Shown in pieces: positions 54,794 to 64,000 of a stretch of 64,000 bases of DNA. The position numbers were made by a program, and so were the translations under genes. The notes beneath the pieces were generated by a model. The model worked only from the letters and a program-made list of their open reading frames with translations, was not told the origin of the DNA and made no database searches. Source of the stretch: Tritrichomonas musculus (taxonomy: Eukaryota; Parabasalia; Tritrichomonadida; Tritrichomonadidae); NCBI GenBank assembly GCA_039105265.1, contig JAPFFF010000002.1, positions 7,564,001 through 7,628,000 of the forward strand, in the 5' to 3' direction. Numbering within the stretch: the first letter of the stretch is position 1; the number at the start of each line of letters is the position of its first letter.

Positions 54794-57700
54794 TTAAGAA
54801 ACAATAACTTCTATGAAAGCAAGAGGTATCTGATCAATAGACTCGATAATAATAGTTCTTGACGTATTCTGAGTTCTCTTTAATCCAGCAATCTTAAGCT
54901 CACAAATCTGGTCAGGGAATACGACGCCTCTTTCAGGGGACAATGCGATCTCGTTAACGACGTCATTTTCGTTCTTCTTTTCCACGAAAGCGTGCCACCT
55001 CATCCATCCGTTTGATATGTTTTTGAACTGGAATATGACCTTCTTGTTAATATGCATCATAATCTGGCTCGACTTAGGATCGATCTGGGGCATTGCCAGT
55101 GCTGACATCTCGTCCATTCTTTTCAGCTGCACCTCTTTGAATGCCTCGAGTTTTGCTGAGATTGACTTCGGTATCTTGAAGATTAAGATTCCTTGGACGG
55201 GTCTGTGGTCGCTGAACTGGTTAGTTCCCCTGAAGTAGAATGCGTACTTCGGCTTCGAAGGGAAGGAGTTGGGAATCAGATCGCTCGAGAAGTGCTTGTC
55301 GTCTTGGAGACCTTTTGCCTTCGGGAAGAGGTCGTGAACGATGTCCGTCTCGAAGATGAACTTGTCCTTCATGTCGACGCTGTCATTTGGGTCATTTTGC
55401 CAGGCGCTGTCGTCGTCTGCCTCGTCCTTCTTGTTCTTGTTGGTGACGACGAGGATCCTGTCAGTGTACGAAGGAACACGCATCTTCTGGGACGTGTCGT
55501 AGACGTCCGAGCGCTTGTCGAACTTGTAGGTCGGCAAGAACGATATCGGCCCTTCTTCGAAGCGTGCCACATCAGGGTCAGTTTTGCGTGCCGCGTTCAG
55601 CTGGTCTTTCTCGACGAGCTTGTCGAGGTCGTTGTTGTGGATGCACTGGAGACACTCCTCGTAGCTCAGGTTGATTCTGTAGTTCAGGTCTCCAATCAAC
55701 ACAATGTAGTCCACTTTTTCAATGCCGCTGTGGAACTTGTCGGAAGACTTGACAGCTGTGCTGCTGCTGCTGCTGCTCGTGCTGCTGGAATTGCGACTGA
55801 GAACAGTAAGGTTCGTGTTCATAAGCTCCTTCATCGAGGAGAGACGAGACTCGACATTGCCGTGGCCTGCTGAGAGGTGGCACCCGATGAAGTTGATGCG
55901 TGCAAACTCGCCAATTTTGACTGGATAGACAATTGCACTCTTGTTCGCTGTCATTCCGTGGAGACCAAGTCGAACCTTCTTCGGCTGCTCGAAGGAGACT
56001 GGAAGGGAGAGATCATCACGTATGATGATGCATGCATAGACACCACCAAGTGACATTGGAGAGATGATCTTGTAAGTGTAACTATTGGACTTCTCTTTCT
56101 TCTTTTGCTGCTGCTGCTGAGGCTTTGGAGATGGTTTTGATGATGGATTAGACGTTGCATTCTGGCTTTGGCTCTGGTTTTGGTTGAAGTTTGTGAATGA
56201 TTGGGAGGTCTGTGGCTGCTGGGTTTGGTTGAAGTAGGGCTGTGAGCCTTGGCCTTGATTCTGATTGAAGTTTGAGTAGGACTGGGAGGTCTGTGGCTGG
56301 CCAGGAATTGGGTACTGCTGTTGTTGTTGTTGCTGGGCTGGATTTGGATATGGCTGGCGGCCTTGGATGTAGTTTTGACTCATCTGCGGATTTGAGTAGG
56401 GGCGCTGGTTCATGTAGAGCTGCCCGCTGGAATTTTGTGGATTGGCATTCATGTTTGGATACTGGATGACTGGATAGAGTTGCTGATTTGAGTTCAAGTT
56501 TGGATTCAAATGGAGCTGAGAGCTAGAGTTCGGTGAAAACTGCTGGGAACTCGAGTTCATACTTGGATTTGGATAAAGCTGGGCACCAGAGTTCATTTGA
56601 GGATATTGGAATTGTTGAACACTTGAGTTCATCTGAGGATTCTGAAAGAGTTGAGAACTCGAGTTCATTTGAGGATTCTGGAATTGCTGGGCACTCGAGT
56701 TCATGCTCTGGTATTGGAATTGTTGTGCGCTTGAATTCATCTGAGGATTCTGGAAGGAGTTGTTTGAGGACGAGATCAAATTTGAGTTCAGGCTTACATT
56801 TAGGTTTGAGTTTTGCTGCGGGCTTGAAAAGATCTCCAAGTCGAATTGGTATTCGTTTGCTGTATTTGTTTGTTCGCCAGCAGGTTTGCTTGTGCCAGTC
56901 AGATCGATCAAATCTTCAAGCTCGGGGAGGACTGGGTAGGTGGATGGCGTCATATTGTCAAAGCTTATCAAATTATTCGCTTGAGAATTAAATGATGAAT
57001 TATTGGGGCTCGCAGTAGGTGAAGTGTCCATCGTATTGAATGGGTTCTTAGCCTGAATTTGGTTCCAGTTCTGAGTGCTACTTTTATTCTGACCCGAAAA
57101 TGGATTTTGGGCTGGGTTTTGTGCATTGGACTGAATTTGAGATGGATATTGACCCGGAAATTGATTACGCGGTGGATTTAAACTTGGATTCTGCGTGTTG
57201 AATTGATTTTGCGCTGGCATTTGTTGATAAGATTGATTCTGACTTGAATTTTGACCATTAGACTGATTTACTATTGGTATTTGGGGATAAGATTGATTTT
57301 GGTTTGAATTTTGGTTATTCAATTGATTTTGAGATGAATTTTGATTGGTGCTAGTTGTTGGATTCATTGTATTAAATGGATTTTTAGGTATTGGCTGATT
57401 TGGATTTCTGGGGGGAGGCTTGTTTTGAGGAATTGGCGGTTTCTCTGTGTTTGGCTTCGTTGAGGGCTGCTTTTCGGTATTCTCGGTTCTTTTATGGCCT
57501 ATGTTGAATGCTTTTCGGATACACTTTGTCCATTCTTCTGTCATTGGGCTATTTCCTGTCAAAACTGCTTGCACACTCATATCAATTTCTTGGAAGGCAA
57601 TGAAATACATATCATAGTTGCTTTTGGCCAAATCGCTCAAATCTTTAACAACAGAAGGATCATCTGATGGGTTTCCACCTCCTCCAACATTCCAAGTAAG

Positions 57701-58351
57701 GCAACAAACAGTAACTTCCACAGGTTCAGTGAAGTATGCTGCGTTTAAGTCTCTATTCCTCTTGATCCAAGTTTCACCTGCTCCATCATGATCGTAAACA
57801 ACAGGAAAAACACATGTTGGAATCGAAAATGCATCATAAAATACGTTATTTGGCATTGCAGTTTCTGGTATTGAATTTCTTTGCAAAAAATTCGAATTAA
57901 GTAATCTTAATTTTGGATCTTCAATTGAATTTTTGGAAACTGAGGCACAAATACGGAATTGAGATACAAATATTTCTAAACCATGATCATTTATATCAGG
58001 CGATAAATGCTCAAAAAGTAACGTTAATCCTTGATGATCTTCAAAAACAAGCTTTATTTGAGTTTCATTAAAACTTAAAGTTATAAGACGACTAACTGGA
58101 AACAGACAACATTCGCTATCTTGAGTTATTTGCATATAATTATTATTATTTCCCATTCCATTATCTTTACAAATAAACAAATGAGCATCTGTCAGCGAAT
58201 TTTCTTGCAAGATAATTTGAATTGAAAATCTTTCTCTGTATGGTAAAATTTGAGCAACAATTTTTATCCATGGACCTGATTTATTGATAAATCGATATAC
58301 TTCCTGACTTAAATTTTCTGTATCGATATGAATAATGTCATTATCAGCCAT
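54794..58351 (-). CDS. OCRL/INPP5B-like inositol polyphosphate 5-phosphatase
   Basis: 1185 residues from the ATG at 58351. Residues 1-190 are a PH-like N-terminal domain. The catalytic domain starts near 213 (VCCLTWNVGGG, FQEID at 253-257) and is then broken by an insertion of about 470 residues (288-755), very rich in Q, N, P and S. It resumes at about 756 (MSLGGVYACIIIR) with all core motifs: GCHLSAGHGN, GDLNYRI near 887, PSYTDRIL near 960 and SDHRPV near 1047. An ASH-like beta domain ends the protein (about 1095-1185). There is no RhoGAP domain after it, unlike human OCRL. Expected role: removing the 5-phosphate of PI(4,5)P2 on endosomal membranes. The 3' two-thirds is GC-richer than the 5' end. 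Confidence 0.9.
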   Translation of the reverse strand: MADNDIIHIDTENLSQEVYRFINKSGPWIKIVAQILPYRERFSIQIILQENSLTDAHLFICKDNGMGNNNNYMQITQDSECCLFPVSRLITLSFNETQIKLVFEDHQGLTLLFEHLSPDINDHGLEIFVSQFRICASVSKNSIEDPKLRLLNSNFLQRNSIPETAMPNNVFYDAFSIPTCVFPVVYDHDGAGETWIKRNRDLNAAYFTEPVEVTVCCLTWNVGGGGNPSDDPSVVKDLSDLAKSNYDMYFIAFQEIDMSVQAVLTGNSPMTEEWTKCIRKAFNIGHKRTENTEKQPSTKPNTEKPPIPQNKPPPRNPNQPIPKNPFNTMNPTTSTNQNSSQNQLNNQNSNQNQSYPQIPIVNQSNGQNSSQNQSYQQMPAQNQFNTQNPSLNPPRNQFPGQYPSQIQSNAQNPAQNPFSGQNKSSTQNWNQIQAKNPFNTMDTSPTASPNNSSFNSQANNLISFDNMTPSTYPVLPELEDLIDLTGTSKPAGEQTNTANEYQFDLEIFSSPQQNSNLNVSLNSNLISSSNNSFQNPQMNSSAQQFQYQSMNSSAQQFQNPQMNSSSQLFQNPQMNSSVQQFQYPQMNSGAQLYPNPSMNSSSQQFSPNSSSQLHLNPNLNSNQQLYPVIQYPNMNANPQNSSGQLYMNQRPYSNPQMSQNYIQGRQPYPNPAQQQQQQQYPIPGQPQTSQSYSNFNQNQGQGSQPYFNQTQQPQTSQSFTNFNQNQSQSQNATSNPSSKPSPKPQQQQQKKKEKSNSYTYKIISPMSLGGVYACIIIRDDLSLPVSFEQPKKVRLGLHGMTANKSAIVYPVKIGEFARINFIGCHLSAGHGNVESRLSSMKELMNTNLTVLSRNSSSTSSSSSSTAVKSSDKFHSGIEKVDYIVLIGDLNYRINLSYEECLQCIHNNDLDKLVEKDQLNAARKTDPDVARFEEGPISFLPTYKFDKRSDVYDTSQKMRVPSYTDRILVVTNKNKKDEADDDSAWQNDPNDSVDMKDKFIFETDIVHDLFPKAKGLQDDKHFSSDLIPNSFPSKPKYAFYFRGTNQFSDHRPVQGILIFKIPKSISAKLEAFKEVQLKRMDEMSALAMPQIDPKSSQIMMHINKKVIFQFKNISNGWMRWHAFVEKKNENDVVNEIALSPERGVVFPDQICELKIAGLKRTQNTSRTIIIESIDQIPLAFIEVIVS
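56540..56760 (-). repeat. In-frame 12-13 codon repeats (QMNSSAQQFQ)
   Basis: Within the Q/N-rich insertion of the 5-phosphatase, about six tandem units like NPQMNSSAQQFQ are encoded by similar 36-39 bp repeats. All keep frame, indicating recent slippage or unequal exchange. Confidence 0.75.
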
Positions 58352-59318
58352 TTTTCTTCGATTGGAAGTTTTTTTAATATTATCAAAAAGTTGATTTCCG
58401 GTTACAATTTTTTCCTTTCAAAAATTTATGCCTCAAAAATTGAGGAAAAAGAAAATTTGAGAGAAACCATGTTAAATTATCAAAGAGAACATACATATAT
58501 AGAAGATACTTATTTGTTAATTTATATTAAACATTAAATTAGATCGAATGTTGCAAGCAAAGTTTCTAAGAAAAAAACTTGATTAATTTTTATTTGATAT
58601 TTGAGCTTATTTCATTTGACTGCTTTTTTTGCTCATTTAAATGCTTTTATTAAATAAAGTCACGAAAAATATGCGATTCATGAAAAATAAACAAACTCTT
58701 ATTTTATTTAAATAATTTCAATACAAATTACTCTTCGCTTTTATTTATATAAATCATCATACACAATATAATCTACTTTTTTGAGCAATATTTCACATAA
58801 AAACATAAAATTTAATATCGATAATAATATTTATGAATATATATATAAATGTTCAATGATTTATTTGGTAATTCATACCTTAAATATTTATTTGAAATAT
58901 ATATATTATTTATTATATATAATCATATATATATATATAAAAATATTTTATGAAATAATAAATGGAAATTTCATGATACAAAGAGTTAAATTAATTCTCA
59001 TAACATTAGCAAATATATAAAGTGGGAAATACGTATATAATTTGATTAAATACACTTCATTTACATTCAAATACACTTCATTTACATTCAAATATTATCG
59101 TATGTATTGAAAAATTATCGAATTATTTGAATTCATTTCAATCAAATTTGATGCGATTCCATTCAATTTTTTTCAATGATATGAAAGAAGTTTCCTCAAT
59201 ATTTGTTTTGAAGGGAAATAAATAAATAAATAATATTTTTGAATTAAAAACAATCATTTTTGTTATCATTTTCAAAAATCAAAATTTTTAATAATTAATT
59301 AGACGAGTAATAAAGAAT
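58352..59318. other. AT-rich spacer with a short direct repeat
   Basis: No gene supported; plus-strand frames at 58328-58537 and 58781-59020 are low-complexity. A 21-bp direct repeat (AAATACACTTCATTTACATTC) occurs twice in tandem near 59048-59090. Confidence 0.4.
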
Positions 59319-60470
59319 TCATTTCTTTATAATATGGCAATAAACACCTTTAGATGTGTCTAATATGCATGAACCACAGCTAATGCAAAGTGCATGATCA
59401 GATTTTCCTTCCTTGAATTTCGTCACAAGATCTGGCTCATACAAAAATGGCCGGGACATTGAAATCATGTCTGCATCGCCATCATTGACGATTTTTTCCA
59501 TTGTTGACAATTTCCTCATTCCACCAACGAGCGCCAAATTAGCACTAGGAACTTTTCTTCGAATGACTCTCAATGCCTCCAAGTTGTAATTTTCATGGAA
59601 CTTTTGACCTTGAGTGAAATTCTTAGCAAATTGAATCAAATCTTCTTTTCTTTTAGCATCCTTGATTCCGCGTGTCAAAATGTTCTTGTTCCATGTTGAA
59701 AGAATTGTGTGATGTGAGCCTGCTGAAATTTCAAAGAAGTCCAAATCATCTTTCAACATATCGACATATTTTGCACAAAGTTCTGGCTTGATTCCGCCTT
59801 CGATGTAATCATCGCCATTAAGCTTAATTGAAAGTGAAAAATCTTCTGGAACTCGTTGACGAATTGCAGAAATGATTTCTTTGACAATTCGAAGACGATT
59901 CTCATCAGATCCGCCCCATTTGTCTGTTCGATGATTGAGGCCTGGTGATAAGAATGATGATAATAAGTAAAGATGGGCACCGTGAATTTGAGCACCGTCT
60001 GCTGATGCACGATAAGCTAATTCTGCTGAATCCGCAAAATTTTGAATTAAGTCTTCAATTTCTGTGTTTGTCAATTCATGTTGATTCTTATTAAATGATG
60101 TTGGACCACTTGCTGGATATCCACCATTAAGGTCTGGATTTGCATCTAATCCGTTGTGGATAAGCTGAAAAATCAATTTCGAGCCATGCTGATGAACTTT
60201 TTCGATACATGGTTTCCATTTTCGAGCATGTTCTAAAGTTGTCATGCCCGATTCGCCAACCATTCCTTGCCCTCTTCTTGTAACATAAACTGCTCCAGGA
60301 ATAATTAGTCCAACATTATTTGATGCGAGATCTTCGATCATTTGTAATAATTCTTTTGGTGGACGACCATCTCGGTCAGAAAGTGCTTCCCAAGTTGCGG
60401 AACGCATGAAACGATTTGGGACAGTTAATTTTCCAAGTTTCTTTGGTGTGAATAAAATGCTTTGGCTCAT
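59319..60470 (-). CDS. NADH:flavin oxidoreductase, old yellow enzyme family
   Basis: 383 residues from the ATG at 60470; upstream extension to 60611 starts only at TTG and is not conserved-looking. An FMN-binding TIM barrel with family motifs: LFTPKKLGKLTVPNRFMRSA at the start, QLIHNG near 102, the substrate-binding pair H163-x2-H166 (IHGAH) and FLSPGLNHRTDKWGGSDENR. LVGGMRK and SRPFLYEPDLV provide the FMN phosphate region. The C-terminus adds C362-x2-C365-x2-C368 and C378, as in larger iron-sulfur members of this superfamily, but the protein ends there without the FAD/NADH domain. A soluble flavin reductase acting on enone or xenobiotic substrates is likely. Bacterial-type, possibly transferred. 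Confidence 0.88.
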   Translation of the reverse strand: MSQSILFTPKKLGKLTVPNRFMRSATWEALSDRDGRPPKELLQMIEDLASNNVGLIIPGAVYVTRRGQGMVGESGMTTLEHARKWKPCIEKVHQHGSKLIFQLIHNGLDANPDLNGGYPASGPTSFNKNQHELTNTEIEDLIQNFADSAELAYRASADGAQIHGAHLYLLSSFLSPGLNHRTDKWGGSDENRLRIVKEIISAIRQRVPEDFSLSIKLNGDDYIEGGIKPELCAKYVDMLKDDLDFFEISAGSHHTILSTWNKNILTRGIKDAKRKEDLIQFAKNFTQGQKFHENYNLEALRVIRRKVPSANLALVGGMRKLSTMEKIVNDGDADMISMSRPFLYEPDLVTKFKEGKSDHALCISCGSCILDTSKGVYCHIIKK

Positions 60471-61150
60471 ATATAAAGTGAATTGAAAAATGCAATTGAA
60501 AAATAAAAATTTAGTGAATAGGCACTGAATTTTTTGAGATATTCTTTCAATTTGCTCATACGATAATTTTTCAAAAGGAAATTGAATTTTAAAAGAAAAA
60601 ACTACTCTCAAAAATTTTTTATTTCATTTTTATTAAAATATGGCCAAATTTGATAATAAAATCAATTTTTAATGGATATACCGCAATGCCTTTTTTATAT
60701 CTACGATTAAAAGCACTATTAATCTTAAAAATGTAAGTGTATTATGATGATAATATTTCATATTATTTCATATTATAATAATATTCATGCCGAATATATA
60801 ATTCCTTATTCATTAGTATTCTTTGTAAAATAGAAAAGAATAATTTGAAAATTATAAAATATATCAAATATATTTTATTTTATACGTAACAATTTCCAAA
60901 TAATAATAACATCATTTATTTTTAGCTAATTACCAGTTAATTATTATATTTATTTTATAATTCAAAAAAAAAAAATATTATGTTCAAAAGATTTCGAATT
61001 ATAAACAAAAAGGAAATAGATATCTTTTATAAATTTGAATTAATTACAGAAATACAGTCAATGGTTCATGCTTTGCTTAATATTCATTTCCATATAATTT
61101 TTTGTTAAAAAATTATTATTTTATTATTTTATTAATTTTCTTAATCAAGT
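60471..61150. other. AT-rich spacer
   Basis: No gene seen between the oxidoreductase and tRNA-Lys. Confidence 0.4.
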
Positions 61151-61224
61151 GCCTTCGTAGCTCAGTCGGCTAGAGCATCGGACTTTTAATCCGAGTGTCG
61201 CGGGTTCGAGTCCCGTCGGAGGCA
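61151..61224 (+). tRNA. tRNA-Lys (TTT)
   Basis: A full cloverleaf: acceptor GCCTTCG/CGGAGGC (one T-G pair), D arm GCTCAGTCGGCTAGAGC, anticodon stem TCGGA/TCCGA with loop CTTTTAA (anticodon TTT at 61185-61187), and T arm CGGGTTCGAGTCCCG. The discriminator is A, with no intron and no encoded CCA. The T-run at 61225-61231 ends transcription. Confidence 0.96.
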
Positions 61225-61231
61225 TTTTTTT
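61225..61231 (+). terminator. Pol III T-run terminator of tRNA-Lys
   Basis: Seven T directly after the discriminator base of the tRNA. Confidence 0.85.
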
Positions 61232-61877
61232 AGTATTATCAAATGATTTGGATACTTGAAGTATCAAACTTCACATTAATCTTTTTGCAAAATCTAACTT
61301 CCAAAATAATTTTAAAGCTTTTTACAAAAAGATTTTTTTAATACTTATAAATTTATGACATAACATATCAACCTAATGTTTATTTACATGAAAAATATAA
61401 TAAATCTTTATACAATAGTCCAAATATAGTTATCATAACATTTGCACAAGATTTACAATTTGGAGATAATCTGAATATTGCTTTTCAATTATTCTCTTTT
61501 CAAAAAATATTCATTTAATGAAGTCTTCGAATAATTGGAAATCCTTTCAACTCCAATTTTTTTTTGGAATGTGGCCTTTTTCAAAAAGCTTATTTCTTTC
61601 TGATATATATTGGAAGCAGCAGTGTCTGAAATTACAAATTTTTCATTACTTTTCATTTAAGTAAAAACATCAAAGGATACAACAGAGTCTTCAAATTTGT
61701 CTATTTTTGCGAATAGCAATGCTAAAATTGAATATTCAATAATGTTTTTTATATATTTATAAATAAAATAATCATGAAAATAGGTTTGATGATAATTTTT
61801 GAAATATGAAACATCGGTCAGATCTTATCAAAACTGATTTAGTTAATAAAAATAAATATTTTATTAAATGATAAAAG
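61232..61877. other. Spacer, possible coding remnant on the minus strand
   Basis: AT-rich. Between about 61500 and 61730 the minus strand has a stretch with protein-like codons (for example NIYQKEISFLKKATFQKKIG) interrupted by a stop. It may be a decayed gene piece, but no family is certain. Confidence 0.3.
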
Positions 61878-62246
61878 TTAGACTTCTAATCCAATAGTTT
61901 TAAGATGCCTTTTAAGACAATCTCTAGTTGGTAAGAGTTCAATTCCATCAATTGCTTCATCAAATTTTTCTTTATGCACATAATACAAAGTTTTTATTTT
62001 TGAACATAGTAAAGAAAATTGACTGAACAATGGATCAGAATCGGATGAATCCATCATATGCAACCTTTTCAAGTCTGCTAAATTAAATGATATTGCATTA
62101 TTGAGTTCGCTCATAGTAGATGGTGATATATCTTCTGGGGTCTCTTCCAATCTTCTAATAATTTTTTCTAATGCTGCACCATTTGCAGCTCTCTTTCCTG
62201 TGTATAGAGTTTCTTCGTCTACAAAACTTGAATAATTTCCTTCCAT
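61878..62246 (-). CDS. Small protein of unknown function
   Basis: 122 residues from the ATG at 62246. It is hydrophilic and mostly helical by composition, with a balanced amino-acid mix and no low-complexity. It has EKIIRRLEETPEDI and LFSQFSLLCSKIKTLYYVHK segments and no signal peptide or membrane segment. The coding DNA is less AT-rich than both flanks, which supports a real gene. I do not recognise the family. Confidence 0.6.
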   Translation of the reverse strand: MEGNYSSFVDEETLYTGKRAANGAALEKIIRRLEETPEDISPSTMSELNNAISFNLADLKRLHMMDSSDSDPLFSQFSLLCSKIKTLYYVHKEKFDEAIDGIELLPTRDCLKRHLKTIGLEV

Positions 62247-62639
62247 ATTTCGTTAAATAAACTTGATATGATATATAACATAAAATTAAATAGTTTATGA
62301 TACTCAAAAATTGTGAAAAATTAATTTTTATTGAATATTTGACGGATAACTATCTGATTATTAACGTCCTTTTTTTAACGTATACTAACGTTCACTACTT
62401 GAACATCAAAAATGGACAAAAAAAAAAAAGAAAAGTAATTACTTTGATATATCAATAAAATGATTAATATACTACGTTAAACAAACATTATTATTTAAAA
62501 GCAATTGCATGTTAACTCAATTGAAATTTTATATTCATTATTTTTTTGCTCAACATATTTCACCATATAGCTTTAACAAAATAATTAGCATTTGAGCACT
62601 CATTCTTTTTTCTTTGAAGTTCAAAATCAACATATTTGC
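62247..62639. other. AT-rich spacer
   Basis: Contains three closely spaced AACGT motifs near 62363-62392. No gene seen. Confidence 0.35.
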
Positions 62640-62904
62640 TGAATAATTATCATAAAAAATTTTTTTGAGTCAAAATTGCACTTATCATTGCACACTTTCA
62701 AATACATTTCTTTCTTTAAAAGGAATATTGGGATTTTGGCAACATACTCTTTTTTTCTTCCGTGCTTTTAAACAAAAAAACACGAGCAAAACCTCCACTT
62801 CCAATTGATGATTTTACCTTGTAATGTTTAATGCTGATTTCTTTAATGTGGGAAGACAAATTTGAATGAAAACATAAGAAAAAAACTATAATAATTGAAT
62901 TCAT
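62640..62904 (-). pseudogene. Broken protein kinase N-terminal fragment
   Basis: From an ATG at 62904 the minus strand encodes a hydrophobic start and then the beginning of a kinase domain: HYKVKSSIGSGGFARVFLFK, a complete glycine loop. A frameshift near 62750 follows, after which another frame reads EYVAKIPIFLLKKEMYLKVC with the VAK lysine. The rest of the kinase is absent. This is a dead remnant lying head to head with the kinase-like gene at 62989. Confidence 0.6.
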
Positions 62905-62988
62905 TTTTAAAGGGCCAAATATATTCAAATTTTCAATTTAGCATTGAAAATGATGCCAAATAAATATTGAAAATTTTATTAAAACTAA

Positions 62989-64000
62989 ATGAGAATTGAT
63001 AATATATCAAATAAGATTGCAGACATTATCTATAAGGCAGATAAAGCAAATATTTTTGAGCAAAGGTTCCATATCATTGCTTCTAATCTTGACCAAAATT
63101 TACAAAAGATAATAGATTTTCAACAATCAAATAATTCCGAGATAAAACAAGAAAAACTATTGGAACTTGATAAAGAATTAGACCTTCTTTCGGAAAAAAT
63201 TGATCAAACGCAAGATAAATCAATTTTTTGGAATTATCTTTTAGATACACAACCAATTCAACAAATTATTAATGATCTTGATAAACATATGAAAAATATC
63301 ATTTCAAAAATAAAGAGCATCGGGGTTAAATACCCAGTAAATTATTATTCTACAGGAAATTTTGAAGATTATGCTAAAATAGCTGATTTTTTAATGAATG
63401 CTCAACAAATTATAAAAAATAGAAGAAAAGAAGTTGATGAATACTTAAAACAAAATCATGAAGATTTAACTGATTGCGAAAAAAATATTGATGAAGAAAA
63501 TATTTTTGAATTGAGCAAATATCGTGAATATCAGCTTAATAAATCAGATATCGACGAATCACCACAGATTAATTACAAGAACGATGTTTTTGATTATTAT
63601 AATGGCATATACCATAATAAAAAATTGTCGATAACTCAGAAAGTCACAATTTTAAAACTCAAGCCAGCCTATAAAATAATATTTAAACGCCTTTTATCAG
63701 TATTGGTCAAGATTGATCATCCCTATGTCGAAAATTTTGTTGGATCATATATTGAAGATGGCGAAGTTACAATTGTCACCAATCGAAGCGGCGTAAATCT
63801 TTCCAAATACTTATTAAATGACAAAGGAGGCAACCGAACCATAATGGCATTCAAAATTGCGCAAGGAATGCTCTATCTTCATTCTCGAAACATTTTACAT
63901 AGAAATTTGACGGAAGAAAGCATTTTTATACCCGAAAATGAAAATAAAGAAGCAAATCCATTGATCTGTGGATTTAGGGATTCCAGATTTTTACCAGTCA
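62989..64000 (+). CDS. TKL-type pseudokinase, 5' part (runs off the window)
   Basis: 337 codons from the ATG at 62989 are open to the window end. Residues 1-190 are helical and charged (coiled-coil-like), a common N-terminal region of trichomonad TKL kinases. The kinase-like domain starts near 205; the lysine-bearing strand is QKVTILKLKPAYKIIFKRLL. HPYVENFVGSYIEDG and the helix AFKIAQGMLYLHSRNILHRN follow. The catalytic loop is HRN instead of HRD (about residue 304), and the DFG position reads GFRD, so an inactive kinase is likely. The glycine loop is not evident. The C-terminal part lies beyond the window, so later domains such as Sel1 or ankyrin repeats cannot be judged. Confidence 0.75.
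   Translation, partial: MRIDNISNKIADIIYKADKANIFEQRFHIIASNLDQNLQKIIDFQQSNNSEIKQEKLLELDKELDLLSEKIDQTQDKSIFWNYLLDTQPIQQIINDLDKHMKNIISKIKSIGVKYPVNYYSTGNFEDYAKIADFLMNAQQIIKNRRKEVDEYLKQNHEDLTDCEKNIDEENIFELSKYREYQLNKSDIDESPQINYKNDVFDYYNGIYHNKKLSITQKVTILKLKPAYKIIFKRLLSVLVKIDHPYVENFVGSYIEDGEVTIVTNRSGVNLSKYLLNDKGGNRTIMAFKIAQGMLYLHSRNILHRNLTEESIFIPENENKEANPLICGFRDSRFLPV

Noticed and set aside
55193-55873. 226-codon plus-strand frame opposite the 5-phosphatase
   Set aside because: It lies antisense to conserved catalytic motifs in GC-rich coding DNA, where long open antisense frames are common.

Overview
The window looks like nuclear DNA of a parabasalid protist, most likely a Tritrichomonas-type trichomonad. 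Intergenic DNA is extremely AT-rich, the full-length genes need no introns, and there are two pol III tRNA genes. The gene set is typical of the group: DUF3447-type ankyrin proteins, TKL-type kinases, a Sel1-repeat kinase, and a bacterial-type enzyme carrying a valine/alanine-rich C-terminal membrane anchor. The species is inferred from content only.

Layout. 1-4450 is gene-poor and holds short inverted-repeat transposons: a TTAA-flanked one at 955-2862, a second at 2875-3798 landing beside it, and a smaller one at 3295-3698 inside the second. 4453-6718 is an ankyrin gene whose later repeats are each separated by an AT-rich insert. A tRNA-Met follows at 6896. 7277-19435 is a gene block: MON1, a coiled-coil protein, a CDC20/CDH1 APC/C activator, a repeat-rich acidic protein, a membrane-anchored rhamnogalacturonan lyase and a C2H2 zinc-finger protein.

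20299-38280 is the most striking object, a roughly 18 kb fold-back structure. Outer inverted repeats of about 1 kb are followed inward by arrays of 17/18-bp satellite units (about 9.1 kb left, 3.5 kb right, in mirror orientation) and then a 3.3 kb core. It is flanked by an 8-10 bp direct repeat that fits a target-site duplication, so it appears to have moved or been inserted as a unit. The core holds nested small inverted-repeat elements, a compositionally odd patch and the 5' end of a host ankyrin gene. A second element (38293-40909, TA-flanked) abuts it.

40912-46940 is mostly empty, with two broken pogo/DDE_1-like transposase genes in opposite orientations. 46948-64000 is again genic: a large BTB-like/ankyrin protein, ATG9, a Sel1-repeat pseudokinase, an OCRL/INPP5B-type inositol 5-phosphatase with a huge Q/N-rich insertion, an old-yellow-enzyme oxidoreductase, tRNA-Lys, a small unknown protein, a broken kinase fragment and the start of a second pseudokinase that runs off the end.

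Functionally, MON1 (Rab7 activation), ATG9 (autophagosome membrane) and the OCRL-like phosphatase all belong to endolysosomal traffic, but nothing shows that they are co-regulated. The genes stand alone with AT-rich spacers. I saw no retroviral or Polinton-type genes.
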